The notes beneath the pieces were generated by a model that had not been told where the DNA came from, searched no databases, and saw nothing but the letters and a program-made list of their open reading frames with translations. From Opitutus sp. GAS368 (GTDB taxonomy: Bacteria > Verrucomicrobiota > Verrucomicrobiae > Opitutales > UBA953): a stretch of 9,748 nt of DNA. The DNA lies in NCBI GenBank assembly GCA_943332745.1, contig CALQQQ010000029.1:1-9748 (forward strand), given 5' to 3'. The stretch's first letter is position 1, and each line of letters starts with the position of its first letter. Below, piece after piece: positions 1 to 7,646 of this stretch. The position numbers and the translations under genes are program-made.

Positions 1-148
1 GGGGAAGTGTGGGGTGATTAGGGGTGGGGGAGGGATATGAGAAAGGGGGAGGGGTAGCGGCAGGGGCGGGGGGGGAGGCATTTTGGGGGTTAAAATGGGC
101 TAAAAGACAGGGGGGTTAGAGGGTTCGGTCTTCCCTGTCGGGGGGAGG
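1..148 (+). other. G-tract-rich leader with G-quadruplex potential
   Basis: This stretch carries about a dozen runs of three to eight G on the + strand, for example at 1-4, 11-14, 21-24, 26-30, 45-49, 51-54, 63-66, 68-75, 85-89, 110-115 and 140-145. They are separated by short loops, so several four-tract G-quadruplex motifs can be drawn. It lies directly before the carbonic anhydrase-like gene on its coding strand, so a transcript starting in or before it would carry the G-tracts in its leader. No convincing -35/-10 pair is visible; TAAAAT at 91-96 resembles a -10 box but has no -35 partner. It could instead be low-quality or low-complexity sequence at a contig edge. Confidence 0.5.
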
Positions 149-165
149 TACTTAATTCTCTAGCT

Positions 166-741
166 ATGAACCCTTTTTACCAAGGCGGTGAGTTCGAGGA
201 GACGGCGGATGCGGATGAGGCCCTGTCCAAGGAGCTGACCCGGAATCTGTCCAGAGGGCCAAGCGTGCATGCCACGGCCTTCGTCCATTCCAAGGCGGTG
301 GTCATCGGTAACGTGACCGTCGGCCCCAGGGCTAGCGTCTGGCCCTGCGCCGTCCTCCGCGGCGACATCGCCCCGATCGAGATTGGTGAAGGCACCAATA
401 TCCAGGATGGGGCTGTCGTGCACGTCGCTGACGGACTGCCGGCTAAGATCGGCGCCCGCGTCACGGTCGGCCACCTCGCGATGATCCACGCCTGCACCAT
501 CGGCGACGAGTGCCTCATCGGTATGCATGCCACCGTCCTTGACGGCGCCGTCATCGGCGCGCGGTCGATCGTCGGCGCCAACTCGCTCGTCACCAAGGGC
601 ACGCAGGTGCCCTCCGGTTCGCTCGTCATGGGTTCGCCGGCTAAGGTTGTGCGTCCGCTAACCGCCGAAGAGCAGGCTGCCTTACCCGGTTGGGCCGAGA
701 AGTACGTGAAGGTCGCCGCCCATCATCGTCGTTTCGATTGA
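166..741 (+). CDS. Gamma carbonic anhydrase-like hexapeptide-repeat protein (YrdA type)
   Basis: The 191-residue protein is a left-handed beta-helix protein of the gamma carbonic anhydrase/YrdA family. Hexapeptide repeats run from about residue 40 to 155 ('VVIGNVTVG', 'AVIGARSIVGANSLV'). The three family zinc-ligand histidines are present: H86 ('VVHV'), H103 ('VGH') and H108 ('MIHAC'). The 'SVWPCAVLRGD' and 'GSPAKVVRPL' motifs match YrdA-like proteins. About 35 residues precede the conserved core, and the ATG at 166 is not backed by a well-placed Shine-Dalgarno site: GGAGG at 144-148 is 17 bases away. Family members bind metal and probably trimerise in the cytoplasm; many have no measured carbonic anhydrase activity, so the reaction is an assumption. 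The stop codon overlaps the proposed start of the next gene, suggesting co-translation. Confidence 0.88.
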   Translation: MNPFYQGGEFEETADADEALSKELTRNLSRGPSVHATAFVHSKAVVIGNVTVGPRASVWPCAVLRGDIAPIEIGEGTNIQDGAVVHVADGLPAKIGARVTVGHLAMIHACTIGDECLIGMHATVLDGAVIGARSIVGANSLVTKGTQVPSGSLVMGSPAKVVRPLTAEEQAALPGWAEKYVKVAAHHRRFD

Positions 742-1610
742 GCGTCGCGCCTGCCAGTCAGGTCGTGCTGGGTCCCGCGGAATGGCGGGCTCGCCGCGCG
801 GCGCACGAGGCGCGTGCGGACCGGCTCGTCGAGGCACGTCGCGTGCGTGCGCAGAAGGGCGAGCGTGATCCCGTCGAAGATTTCCTTTTCACCTATTATC
901 CGTTTCGCTTCTCGGCCGTCCGGCGGTGGACGCCGGGAGCCGGCTTGGCGCTGGCCGAGGCCGATGAGCTTATCGATAATCGCCGCTTCCTGCGCGGCTC
1001 CGATGGACTCGTGCGGGTGGCCTTACCGGACGCAGCGCAGGCTGGCCGTTTGGATTTCAGCCTGAAGCTCTGCCGGGCGGTCGCCACGCGCCCAGCGTTT
1101 CACGGCTGCTTTGGCCTGCATGAATGGGCGATGGTCTATGGCCAGGCCGAACAACGTCGCCATGGCACCTGGCCTTTGCGGCTCGGTGCCGAGGGGACGG
1201 ACGCCGTCGTACGCTCGATGCCCGTGCGTTGCACGCACTACGACGCCTTCCGCTTTTTCACGCCGGGTGCGCGGCCGCTGAACAAACTGACACCTACGCT
1301 CGAGGCGCGGGTCGACAACGAGCAGCCTGGTTGCGTGCACGTTACCATGGACCTCTTCAAGTGGGCGATGAAGGCGCAGCCATGGGTCTCGGCGGAGCTC
1401 GCCGCGGACGCGTTTGAGCTCGCGCACGTCGCACGGACCGTCGACATGCGCGCTAGCCCTTATGATTTCTCCGCCATTGGCCTGAAGCCCATCGCGATCG
1501 AGACCCCTGAAGGCCGCAGTGAATACGAGGTCGAGCAGCGTCGACTCTCGGCGTTGGCTGAACCTGTCCGCGCGCGGCTGATCGCCGAACTCGAACGGGC
1601 GCTCGCTTAA
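738..1610 (+). CDS. Conserved protein of the family commonly labelled 3-methyladenine DNA glycosylase
   Basis: The protein has about 290 residues. It resembles a family that I recall from Actinobacteria and Verrucomicrobia, usually labelled '3-methyladenine DNA glycosylase'. Shared landmarks, numbered from the TTG at 738, are 'PVEDFLFTYY' (45-54), 'FGLHEWAMVY' (125-134), 'RCTHYDAFRFF' (164-174), 'EQPGCVH...DLFKW' (195-209) and 'DMRASPYD' (236-243). I see no helix-hairpin-helix motif or other glycosylase signature, so the name should be treated as unproven. There is no ATG near the 5' end. TTG 738 overlaps the previous stop (TTGA) and fits the length of relatives as I recall them; GTG 765 and TTG 690 are alternatives. 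Many invariant H, D, R and W residues suggest an enzyme. It is probably co-transcribed with the upstream gene and ends 13 bases before a strong terminator hairpin. Confidence 0.72.
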   Translation: MSVAPASQVVLGPAEWRARRAAHEARADRLVEARRVRAQKGERDPVEDFLFTYYPFRFSAVRRWTPGAGLALAEADELIDNRRFLRGSDGLVRVALPDAAQAGRLDFSLKLCRAVATRPAFHGCFGLHEWAMVYGQAEQRRHGTWPLRLGAEGTDAVVRSMPVRCTHYDAFRFFTPGARPLNKLTPTLEARVDNEQPGCVHVTMDLFKWAMKAQPWVSAELAADAFELAHVARTVDMRASPYDFSAIGLKPIAIETPEGRSEYEVEQRRLSALAEPVRARLIAELERALA

Positions 1611-1623
1611 ATCGCGGGCGCAA

Positions 1624-1651
1624 AAAAGGCGGACCAATCGGTCCGCCTTTT
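1624..1651. terminator. Bidirectional Rho-independent terminator between convergent genes
   Basis: A perfect 12-bp inverted repeat, AAAAGGCGGACC (1624-1635) and GGTCCGCCTTTT (1640-1651), encloses the 4-base loop AATC. The GC-rich stem is flanked by A-tracts on the left and T-tracts on the right, so it reads as an intrinsic terminator on both strands. It sits between the + strand gene ending at 1610 and the - strand DUF1080 gene ending at 1672, and so probably serves both. Confidence 0.93.
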
Positions 1652-1671
1652 CACTTTCATCAACTGTCTGC

Positions 1672-2322
1672 TCAGGGCAGACGTTCGACGACGAGATCCC
1701 TGTAGTCGACCTTGCAGCCTGGGTCGTGGGCCTGGATGGCGAAGGTGCCGTTGCCGAGCTTACGGCCGGCCATACCCTTCGGAGGGGTCCAGTCTTCCGG
1801 CTGGGTGAAGTCGACGGTCTGCTTACCGTCGATCCAGATTTGGATGCGCTTACCTTCGACGCGGATATGGTATTCGAACCAGACGTTATCGGGAGCGGCG
1901 GGGGTGTTAAGGACGTCGCGGACGGCGTAGAGGCCGCCGGTGCGCTTGATGTCTTTATGGCTGCCGTTCACCTGGCACTCGAAACCCTGGGAGGGCCAGC
2001 CCTTATCTTCGTAGGCCGTGTGGAAGTAGAGGCCCGAGTTGGCGCCTGGATAGGTCTTCACCTTCGCCTTGAAATCGAAGTTCGTGAACGTGGCTTTACC
2101 GTCGGCGCCGACGAAGAAGAGGTGGCCTTGGCCGCCGCGGATCTGGAGGACGCCGTCCTCGACCTTGTAGGTGCCTTCGGGGGAATTCTTCGAGGCTTTC
2201 CAGCCGGCGAGGGACTTGCCGTCGAACATCTGGACGGTTTCACCGGCGAACGCGGCGTACGAACTCAGGAAGAGCGCGGCCGTGGCCAGAAGGGTGGTGC
2301 GGAGGGGTGAGGAGGAGCTCAT
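1672..2322 (-). CDS. Secreted DUF1080 / 3-keto-disaccharide hydrolase domain protein
   Basis: The 216-residue protein begins with a Sec-type signal peptide: R8, a hydrophobic stretch at about 10-25, then a likely cut after 'AFA' (24-26). The rest is one DUF1080 domain (PF06439, concanavalin-like fold): 'FDGKSLAGW' (33-41), 'ANSGLYFH' (94-101), 'GFECQVN' (113-119) and 'GTFAIQAHDPG' (192-202), ending 'YRDLVVERLP'. Some family members act on 3-keto-glycosides made by sugar oxidoreductases; the substrate here is unknown, and the place of action is the periplasm or outside the cell. I chose ATG 2322 rather than ATG 2346 because AGGTG lies 7 bases upstream and the signal peptide then starts normally. 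The gene lies 43 bases after the sigma-54 activator gene on the same strand, so they may be co-transcribed, and it ends at the shared terminator. Confidence 0.9.
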   Translation of the reverse strand: MSSSSPLRTTLLATAALFLSSYAAFAGETVQMFDGKSLAGWKASKNSPEGTYKVEDGVLQIRGGQGHLFFVGADGKATFTNFDFKAKVKTYPGANSGLYFHTAYEDKGWPSQGFECQVNGSHKDIKRTGGLYAVRDVLNTPAAPDNVWFEYHIRVEGKRIQIWIDGKQTVDFTQPEDWTPPKGMAGRKLGNGTFAIQAHDPGCKVDYRDLVVERLP

Positions 2323-2329
2323 GGGGAAG

Positions 2330-2334
2330 CACCT
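2330..2334 (-). promoter_or_regulatory. Likely ribosome binding site of the DUF1080 gene
   Basis: AGGTG on the - strand lies 7 bases before the ATG at 2322. The alternative ATG at 2346 has no such site. This, together with the normal signal-peptide length, favours the shorter protein. Confidence 0.4.
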
Positions 2335-2365
2335 AACCAAACCCATTCTCGGCCCGAGGCAAAGG

Positions 2366-3853
<1,488 letters not shown>

Positions 3854-3867
3854 GTTGAGTAAAAGTA

Positions 3868-3883
3868 GGCAGAATCCGTGCCA
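3868..3883 (-). promoter_or_regulatory. Candidate sigma-54 (-24/-12) promoter of the NtrC-family gene
   Basis: On the - strand, TGGCACGGATTCTGCC matches the known consensus TGGCACG-N4-TTGC(A/T) at all seven -24 positions and at three of the four TTGC bases; the final A/T is a C. The invariant GG (3882-3881) and GC (3870-3869) are separated by exactly 10 bases. It points into the sigma-54 activator gene. The predicted start would be near 3857, only about 4 bases before the ATG, so the mRNA would be nearly leaderless. That agrees with the missing Shine-Dalgarno site but is also a reason for caution. Confidence 0.6.
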
Positions 3884-3936
3884 GCGGTCTCCGTTGTCTC
3901 AATATGACCTAATAACATCTTTCAGCAACCCATAGG

Positions 3937-3952
3937 TGCCTAAATTTAAGCA
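3937..3952. promoter_or_regulatory. 16-bp dyad, candidate enhancer/operator site
   Basis: TGCCTAAATTTAAGCA is an interrupted palindrome: TGC and GCA flank TAAATTTA, with 14 of 16 positions symmetric about 3944.5. Offset arms ATAGG (3932-3936) and CCTAT (3957-3961) extend the symmetry. Its centre is about 88 bases upstream of the start predicted from the sigma-54 element, within the usual range for NtrC-type activator sites. It is also 63 bases before the start codon of the divergent SanA-like gene and could act on that gene instead. The binding protein is inferred, not seen. Confidence 0.38.
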
Positions 3953-4007
3953 AAATCCTATAAATCGCCCACCTTGCCAAAGGGTTTTGGGCCGTAATTG
4001 TCATTTC

Positions 4008-4643
4008 ATGTCTCGTTGGATCAAGCGCGCGGTAGGCCTTTCTTTTGCTCTCTTGGGGGTGTTTTTCCTTGGGTCGAACCTTTGGGTCTGGTCCGCCGGG
4101 TGGGGTCGATTGGCCGAGACTCCTTCAGGCGTTCCGTCCGGATCCGTGATGGTGCTGCTGGGGACGGATGAGTTCGTGAAAGCTTCTGGGGAGCGAACAG
4201 GCACCTTTCGTCCGCGCATCGAAGCGGCCGTCGCGTTGGCGCGCTCGGGCCGCGTGAAGCTCATCGTGGCCTCCGGGACGGCCACCCACGCGCGGACGAT
4301 GGCTGCGCAGTTGCGTGCCGCCGGCGTGACCTGCCCGCTCGTCGAAGATCCCTATGGATGGCGGACGCTCGATTCGGTGTTGAGGGCGAAGGCGTCCTAT
4401 CCCCGCGAGCATGTGGTTTTCGTTTCCCAAGGGTGGCATTGTGTCCGGGCGCTGTGGATCGCCGACCGGGAAGGAATGCGAGCATCAGCCTATCCGGCGG
4501 CCTTCGGCGATGGCTGGAGTCCGTTGCTCAGCGTCGGCCGCGATTGTTTCGCCAAGCCGAAGGCGCTACTGGACCGTTACCTCCTCGGCAATCCGCTCGC
4601 GGCTCCGGTGCCGGCGGACGAGGGCAACGTCCCGCACCTTTAA
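4008..4643 (+). CDS. SanA/YdcF-like DUF218 membrane-anchored protein
   Basis: The 211-residue protein has an N-terminal membrane anchor (about 8-30, after the positive 'SRWIKR') followed by a DUF218 domain. Landmarks match E. coli SanA: 'LGT' (51-53), 'FRPRI' (67-71), 'VASG' (87-90), 'VEDPYGWRTLDS' (112-123), 'FVSQGWHCVRAL' (138-149). SanA is an inner-membrane protein linked to envelope barrier function and vancomycin exclusion at high temperature; its biochemistry is unknown. The topology suggests the domain faces the periplasm. ATG 4008 is preferred because it gives a normal signal anchor; an in-frame GTG at 3936 would add 24 residues running through the dyad. The gene is divergent from the sigma-54 activator and convergent with dprA, with one base between the two stop codons and no terminator hairpin there. 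No clear Shine-Dalgarno site precedes it. Confidence 0.85.
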   Translation: MSRWIKRAVGLSFALLGVFFLGSNLWVWSAGWGRLAETPSGVPSGSVMVLLGTDEFVKASGERTGTFRPRIEAAVALARSGRVKLIVASGTATHARTMAAQLRAAGVTCPLVEDPYGWRTLDSVLRAKASYPREHVVFVSQGWHCVRALWIADREGMRASAYPAAFGDGWSPLLSVGRDCFAKPKALLDRYLLGNPLAAPVPADEGNVPHL

Positions 4644-4644
4644 G

Positions 4645-5730
4645 TCAGGCGCGTTCATGGCGTCCGTCCGGCCTGCGCGCGAGCACGCCGCGGATCTCCA
4701 TCAGTGTGAGGCTCACCGCCGCGTCCGCCACCGAGCAGTCCGCCAGCCCAGCAAGGCTTTCCGCGTCCTGTGCGGCACCGCCACCGAAGTGCGGCAACCA
4801 GCGGGCGAACTCAGGGGGAGCTTCGACCAGCGCGAGCGCGGGGCTACCTCGGCTTTCACCGAGTTCGGTGAGGATATCATCCACCGAGGAGACGAGCGTC
4901 GCGCCATCGCGGATGAGGGCATGACAGCCTCGGCTTGAAGGGCTATCAGCCCGGCCGGGTACCGCGCAGAGCGTCTTGCCGAGGTCGCCGGCGAAGCGGG
5001 CCGTGATCATGCTACCGCCATCGACGTCGGTCTCCACGACGACCATCACGCGGACGAGTCCGGCCACGATCCGGTTACGCTGGGGGAAAGTCTGGCGATC
5101 CGCCGGCCGGCCGAGCGGGAACTCTGCAAGTACACACCCGTCGGCCTTCATGCGCTCCCGCAGGCGGACCGCCTCGGGCGGGAAGGTCAGGTCGAGCCCG
5201 TGGCCCACCACGGCCGCCGTGCGTCCGGCGGCGTCGAGCGCACCCTCGTGTGCCGCGGTATCGATGCCGCGGGCGAGGCCGCTGACGATCCACCAGCCTT
5301 CCTTCGCCAGGTCGCGCGCGAAGCTGCGGGCGAGCGAAGCGCCATACGTTGTGCAATGGCGCGAGCCGATGATTCCGACGGAACGCTCCGCTGGGAAGTG
5401 CGCACCTTCCGCGTAAAGTACCAGCGGCGGATCCCAGAGCTTGGCGAGGGACGCGGGCCACTCGGCATCATCCTCGCTGAGCAACCGGAACCCTAGGTTA
5501 CGGACGCGCCCCATCTCCGCGGCCCAATCGAAGGCGCGGGCGGCGATCGCCGCCGCGACGGGTCGGCTGACGCCTTCGATCTTGGCGAGTTGTTCGGCCG
5601 GTGCGCCGAGCGCGACCGAGAGCTCGCCGCCGAACGCATCGCGCAGCCGCCGCACCGTGACCGGTCCGACGCCTTTGAGTCCGTTGAGGAGGACGCGTTG
5701 TGCGAGCGGGTCGGTCGGGATCGGAAGCAT
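4645..5730 (-). CDS. dprA: DNA-processing protein DprA (Smf)
   Basis: The 361-residue protein loads RecA on incoming single-stranded DNA during natural transformation and is found in most bacteria. An N-terminal SAM/helix-hairpin-helix-like part ('LNGLKGVGPVTVRRL', 15-29) is followed by the Rossmann-type DprA core: 'VGIIGSRHCTTYG' (118-130), 'SGLARGIDTAAHEGAL' (150-165), 'GHGLDLTFPPE' (176-186), 'EFPLG...FPQRNRIVAGL' (203-225), 'VVVET' (230-234), 'TARFAGDLGK' (243-252) and 'AVPG' (256-259). A winged-helix-like C-terminal region covers about 320-355. Length is normal for the family. The ATG lies 22 bases after the nnr stop, which places it last in the - strand operon. No other competence gene is in the window, so a general recombination role is equally possible. 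Confidence 0.96.
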   Translation of the reverse strand: MLPIPTDPLAQRVLLNGLKGVGPVTVRRLRDAFGGELSVALGAPAEQLAKIEGVSRPVAAAIAARAFDWAAEMGRVRNLGFRLLSEDDAEWPASLAKLWDPPLVLYAEGAHFPAERSVGIIGSRHCTTYGASLARSFARDLAKEGWWIVSGLARGIDTAAHEGALDAAGRTAAVVGHGLDLTFPPEAVRLRERMKADGCVLAEFPLGRPADRQTFPQRNRIVAGLVRVMVVVETDVDGGSMITARFAGDLGKTLCAVPGRADSPSSRGCHALIRDGATLVSSVDDILTELGESRGSPALALVEAPPEFARWLPHFGGGAAQDAESLAGLADCSVADAAVSLTLMEIRGVLARRPDGRHERA

Positions 5731-5752
5731 CCCGCCAGCCAGCGGGCCGGCT

Positions 5753-7246
5753 TCAGCCGCGCAAGACAGGGGACAGCCCAGTGAGGAGGTCGGTGGTTCT
5801 CACCGCTTCTTCCCCTTGGGTTTGCCTCAGCCAGTCAGCCGCGCGCGCGTGCCACGTGGTCGCCAGGACGACGGCATCGAAGGGCGTGAGGCCAAGTTCG
5901 TTGCCCCGCGCCAGCACGGAGGCCACGATACCCGCGAGCAAATCGCCAGAGCCGCCGCGGGCGAGCACGGGACCACCGAACGGAATATGGATGACACGAA
6001 TGCCGTTGGTGACGCAGGTGAGCGGGCCTTTGAGCACGACAATGGTCTTCGTCTTACGCGCGTAGGCGCGGGCCGCGGCCACGGAAGCGGTCCGGCCACT
6101 GAGGCGTTTGAATTCGCCGGCGTGCGGAAGCAGGACGCGAATCTTACTTTGCTTTGATGCGGCGATCACTGGCGGGCGAAGCGCATCAGCGTCGAGGACA
6201 AGGGCGGCGGAGCAACGCGTGGCGACCGCGCTGATCAGCTTCGCGGCTTTCTCGCCCATGCCGGAGCCGATGAGGAGCGTGTCCTTGTCCGTAAGTAAGG
6301 TACGAAGCGCTTTGAGATTGGCTGCGGTAATCGACCCGTCGCGTCCGGTATGCAGGCCGCGCCACATCGCTTCAGGATAGGCGACCGCCGCTTTCGCGCG
6401 GACGGATTCGGGCAGGCAGGTGGTGACGAGGGCCACGCCGGCCCGCAAAGCCGCGGCGGTGTTCATGAGAACCGCGCCTGGCATGCGGTCGGAGCCGCCG
6501 ACGATGAGGAGCTGGCCCTGATGGCGCTTATCGCTTCGCGCGCGGCGCGGACGGCGGAGCGGAGCCAGATTGGCCGCAGTCACGCAGGCTTCTTCGGTCT
6601 CGCCGAGGGGCAGGCCGATATCGAGGACGCGGAGGCGGCCGACGAAGCGGGCAGATTTCGGCACGAGCAGCGGGCGTTTCAGGCAGCCGATTGAGACCGT
6701 GAGGTCAGCGCGGAACGCCGGACCGGCGGCGTCGTCGCCGAGTCCGCTCGGCAGATCGACCGCGACGCGCAGCCCGCGAAGGGACTCAGTGGCACGGATG
6801 AACGCACGGAGTTCGGTCGAGAGCGGTGCGCGGAACCCTTGGCCGAGGATGCCGTCGAAGATCAGGTCGAACTCATGATCGGCGAGGCGTTCGAGGCTCG
6901 CTGCGGCGGCGATGCCGATACGGACGCCGGTCTTGCGGGCCGACCATGCTCGCTGGGCCTGGGAGCGGGCCGGACCGCCCTCGGCGAAGACCGCGACGAT
7001 TTCTGTGCCGCGTCTCGCGCAATGCAGTGCGGCCAGGAAGGCATCGGCGCCATTGTTACCTTTACCAGCCAACACGAGGATGCGTTCCGGCTTACGACCG
7101 AGCAGCGCGACGGCTTCGTCGGCGACCCCGCGTGCGGCGAGGTTCATCAGCTTCCAGGAGCGCGCGGCGTCTCCAGCGATGAATGCCGACTCGGCGGCCG
7201 CGGCTTCCGCGCAGGAGAGGACTGGTAGGCGTGCGGAGCCGTTCAT
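5753..7246 (-). CDS. nnr: Bifunctional NAD(P)H-hydrate epimerase / ADP-dependent dehydratase
   Basis: The 497-residue protein repairs hydrated NADH and NADPH. The N-terminal NnrE (YjeF_N) epimerase half, to about residue 215, has a glycine-rich 'GKGNNGADA' (61-69), 'FDGILGQGF' (130-138) and 'AVDLPSG' with D164. The C-terminal NnrD half, a ribokinase-like dehydratase from about 240, has 'GQLLIVGGS' (244-252), 'GSGMGE' (327-332), 'LVLDADAL' (349-356), 'PHAGEF' (374-379), 'VVLKGP' (403-408) and 'ARGGSGDLLAG' with catalytic-type D435. The family's epimerase motif is GNNGGDG; here two glycines are alanines, which may weaken or alter that half. ATG 7246 is chosen over an upstream TTG at 7270 lying inside acpS; it begins 4 bases after the acpS stop, implying coupling. 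Cytoplasmic metabolite repair is well established for the family. Confidence 0.94.
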   Translation of the reverse strand: MNGSARLPVLSCAEAAAAESAFIAGDAARSWKLMNLAARGVADEAVALLGRKPERILVLAGKGNNGADAFLAALHCARRGTEIVAVFAEGGPARSQAQRAWSARKTGVRIGIAAAASLERLADHEFDLIFDGILGQGFRAPLSTELRAFIRATESLRGLRVAVDLPSGLGDDAAGPAFRADLTVSIGCLKRPLLVPKSARFVGRLRVLDIGLPLGETEEACVTAANLAPLRRPRRARSDKRHQGQLLIVGGSDRMPGAVLMNTAAALRAGVALVTTCLPESVRAKAAVAYPEAMWRGLHTGRDGSITAANLKALRTLLTDKDTLLIGSGMGEKAAKLISAVATRCSAALVLDADALRPPVIAASKQSKIRVLLPHAGEFKRLSGRTASVAAARAYARKTKTIVVLKGPLTCVTNGIRVIHIPFGGPVLARGGSGDLLAGIVASVLARGNELGLTPFDAVVLATTWHARAADWLRQTQGEEAVRTTDLLTGLSPVLRG

Positions 7247-7250
7247 GCTC

Positions 7251-7646
7251 TCAACGCACCAGTACCACAAAGGCCTGGGCTAGCGTGTCGGTGTGGGTGA
7301 GCGAAATCAGCAAGCGGGAGGCGCCGAGGGCGGCGAGAAGGGCGCGGGCCTTGTCGTCGAGTTCGACGATGGGTTCGCCCTCGGGGCCGTTGAGCACGCC
7401 AACGCTGGTCAGCGAGAGCTCCGCACCGAGGCCGGTGCCGAAGGCCTTGCTCGCGGCTTCCTTGGCGGCGAAGCGGGCGGCGAGGGATGGATAAGGGTCG
7501 GCTTTCGCGAGGCAGAGTTTCTGCTCGGCCGGTGTGAAGACCTTATCGAGGAAGGCGGCGCCATGTTTCGCATGCGCGGAGCGGATGCGGTCAACCTCCG
7601 TGAGATCCACGCCGACACCGAGCACGTTGCCGCCTTCGAGATTCAT
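7251..7646 (-). CDS. acpS: Holo-[acyl-carrier-protein] synthase AcpS
   Basis: The 131-residue enzyme transfers 4'-phosphopantetheine from CoA to a serine of acyl carrier protein, activating fatty acid synthesis. The magnesium-binding start 'GVGVDLTEVDRI' (D14), 'FTPAEQKLC' (37-45) and 'SLAARFAAKEAASKAFGTG' (E63) are the standard AcpS signatures, and 'ISLTHTDTLAQAFVVL' matches the end of the fold. Length is typical. The open frame extends far upstream through pdxJ, but the ATG at 7646 overlaps the pdxJ stop by 4 bases (ATGA), has GAAGG close in front, and starts the conserved domain immediately. The pdxJ-acpS pairing is also found in E. coli and other proteobacteria. Confidence 0.96.
   Translation of the reverse strand: MNLEGGNVLGVGVDLTEVDRIRSAHAKHGAAFLDKVFTPAEQKLCLAKADPYPSLAARFAAKEAASKAFGTGLGAELSLTSVGVLNGPEGEPIVELDDKARALLAALGASRLLISLTHTDTLAQAFVVLVR

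Noticed and set aside
1726..2310. Open frame of 194 codons on the + strand opposite the DUF1080 gene
   Set aside because: It is the antisense shadow of a gene with a clear signal peptide and domain.
3959..3964. TATAAA as a -10 box for the SanA-like gene
   Set aside because: No -35-like hexamer lies 16-18 bases upstream, where the sequence is GTGCCT, and AT-rich hexamers are common in this intergenic patch.
3936..4007. GTG start at 3936 for the SanA-like protein
   Set aside because: It would add 24 residues before a normal membrane anchor and place the dyad inside coding sequence; ATG 4008 fits the family better.
5441..6157. Long open frame on the + strand across the dprA/nnr junction (238 codons)
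   Set aside because: It lies antisense to two confidently identified genes and its product has no recognisable domain; long antisense frames are expected in G+C-rich coding DNA.
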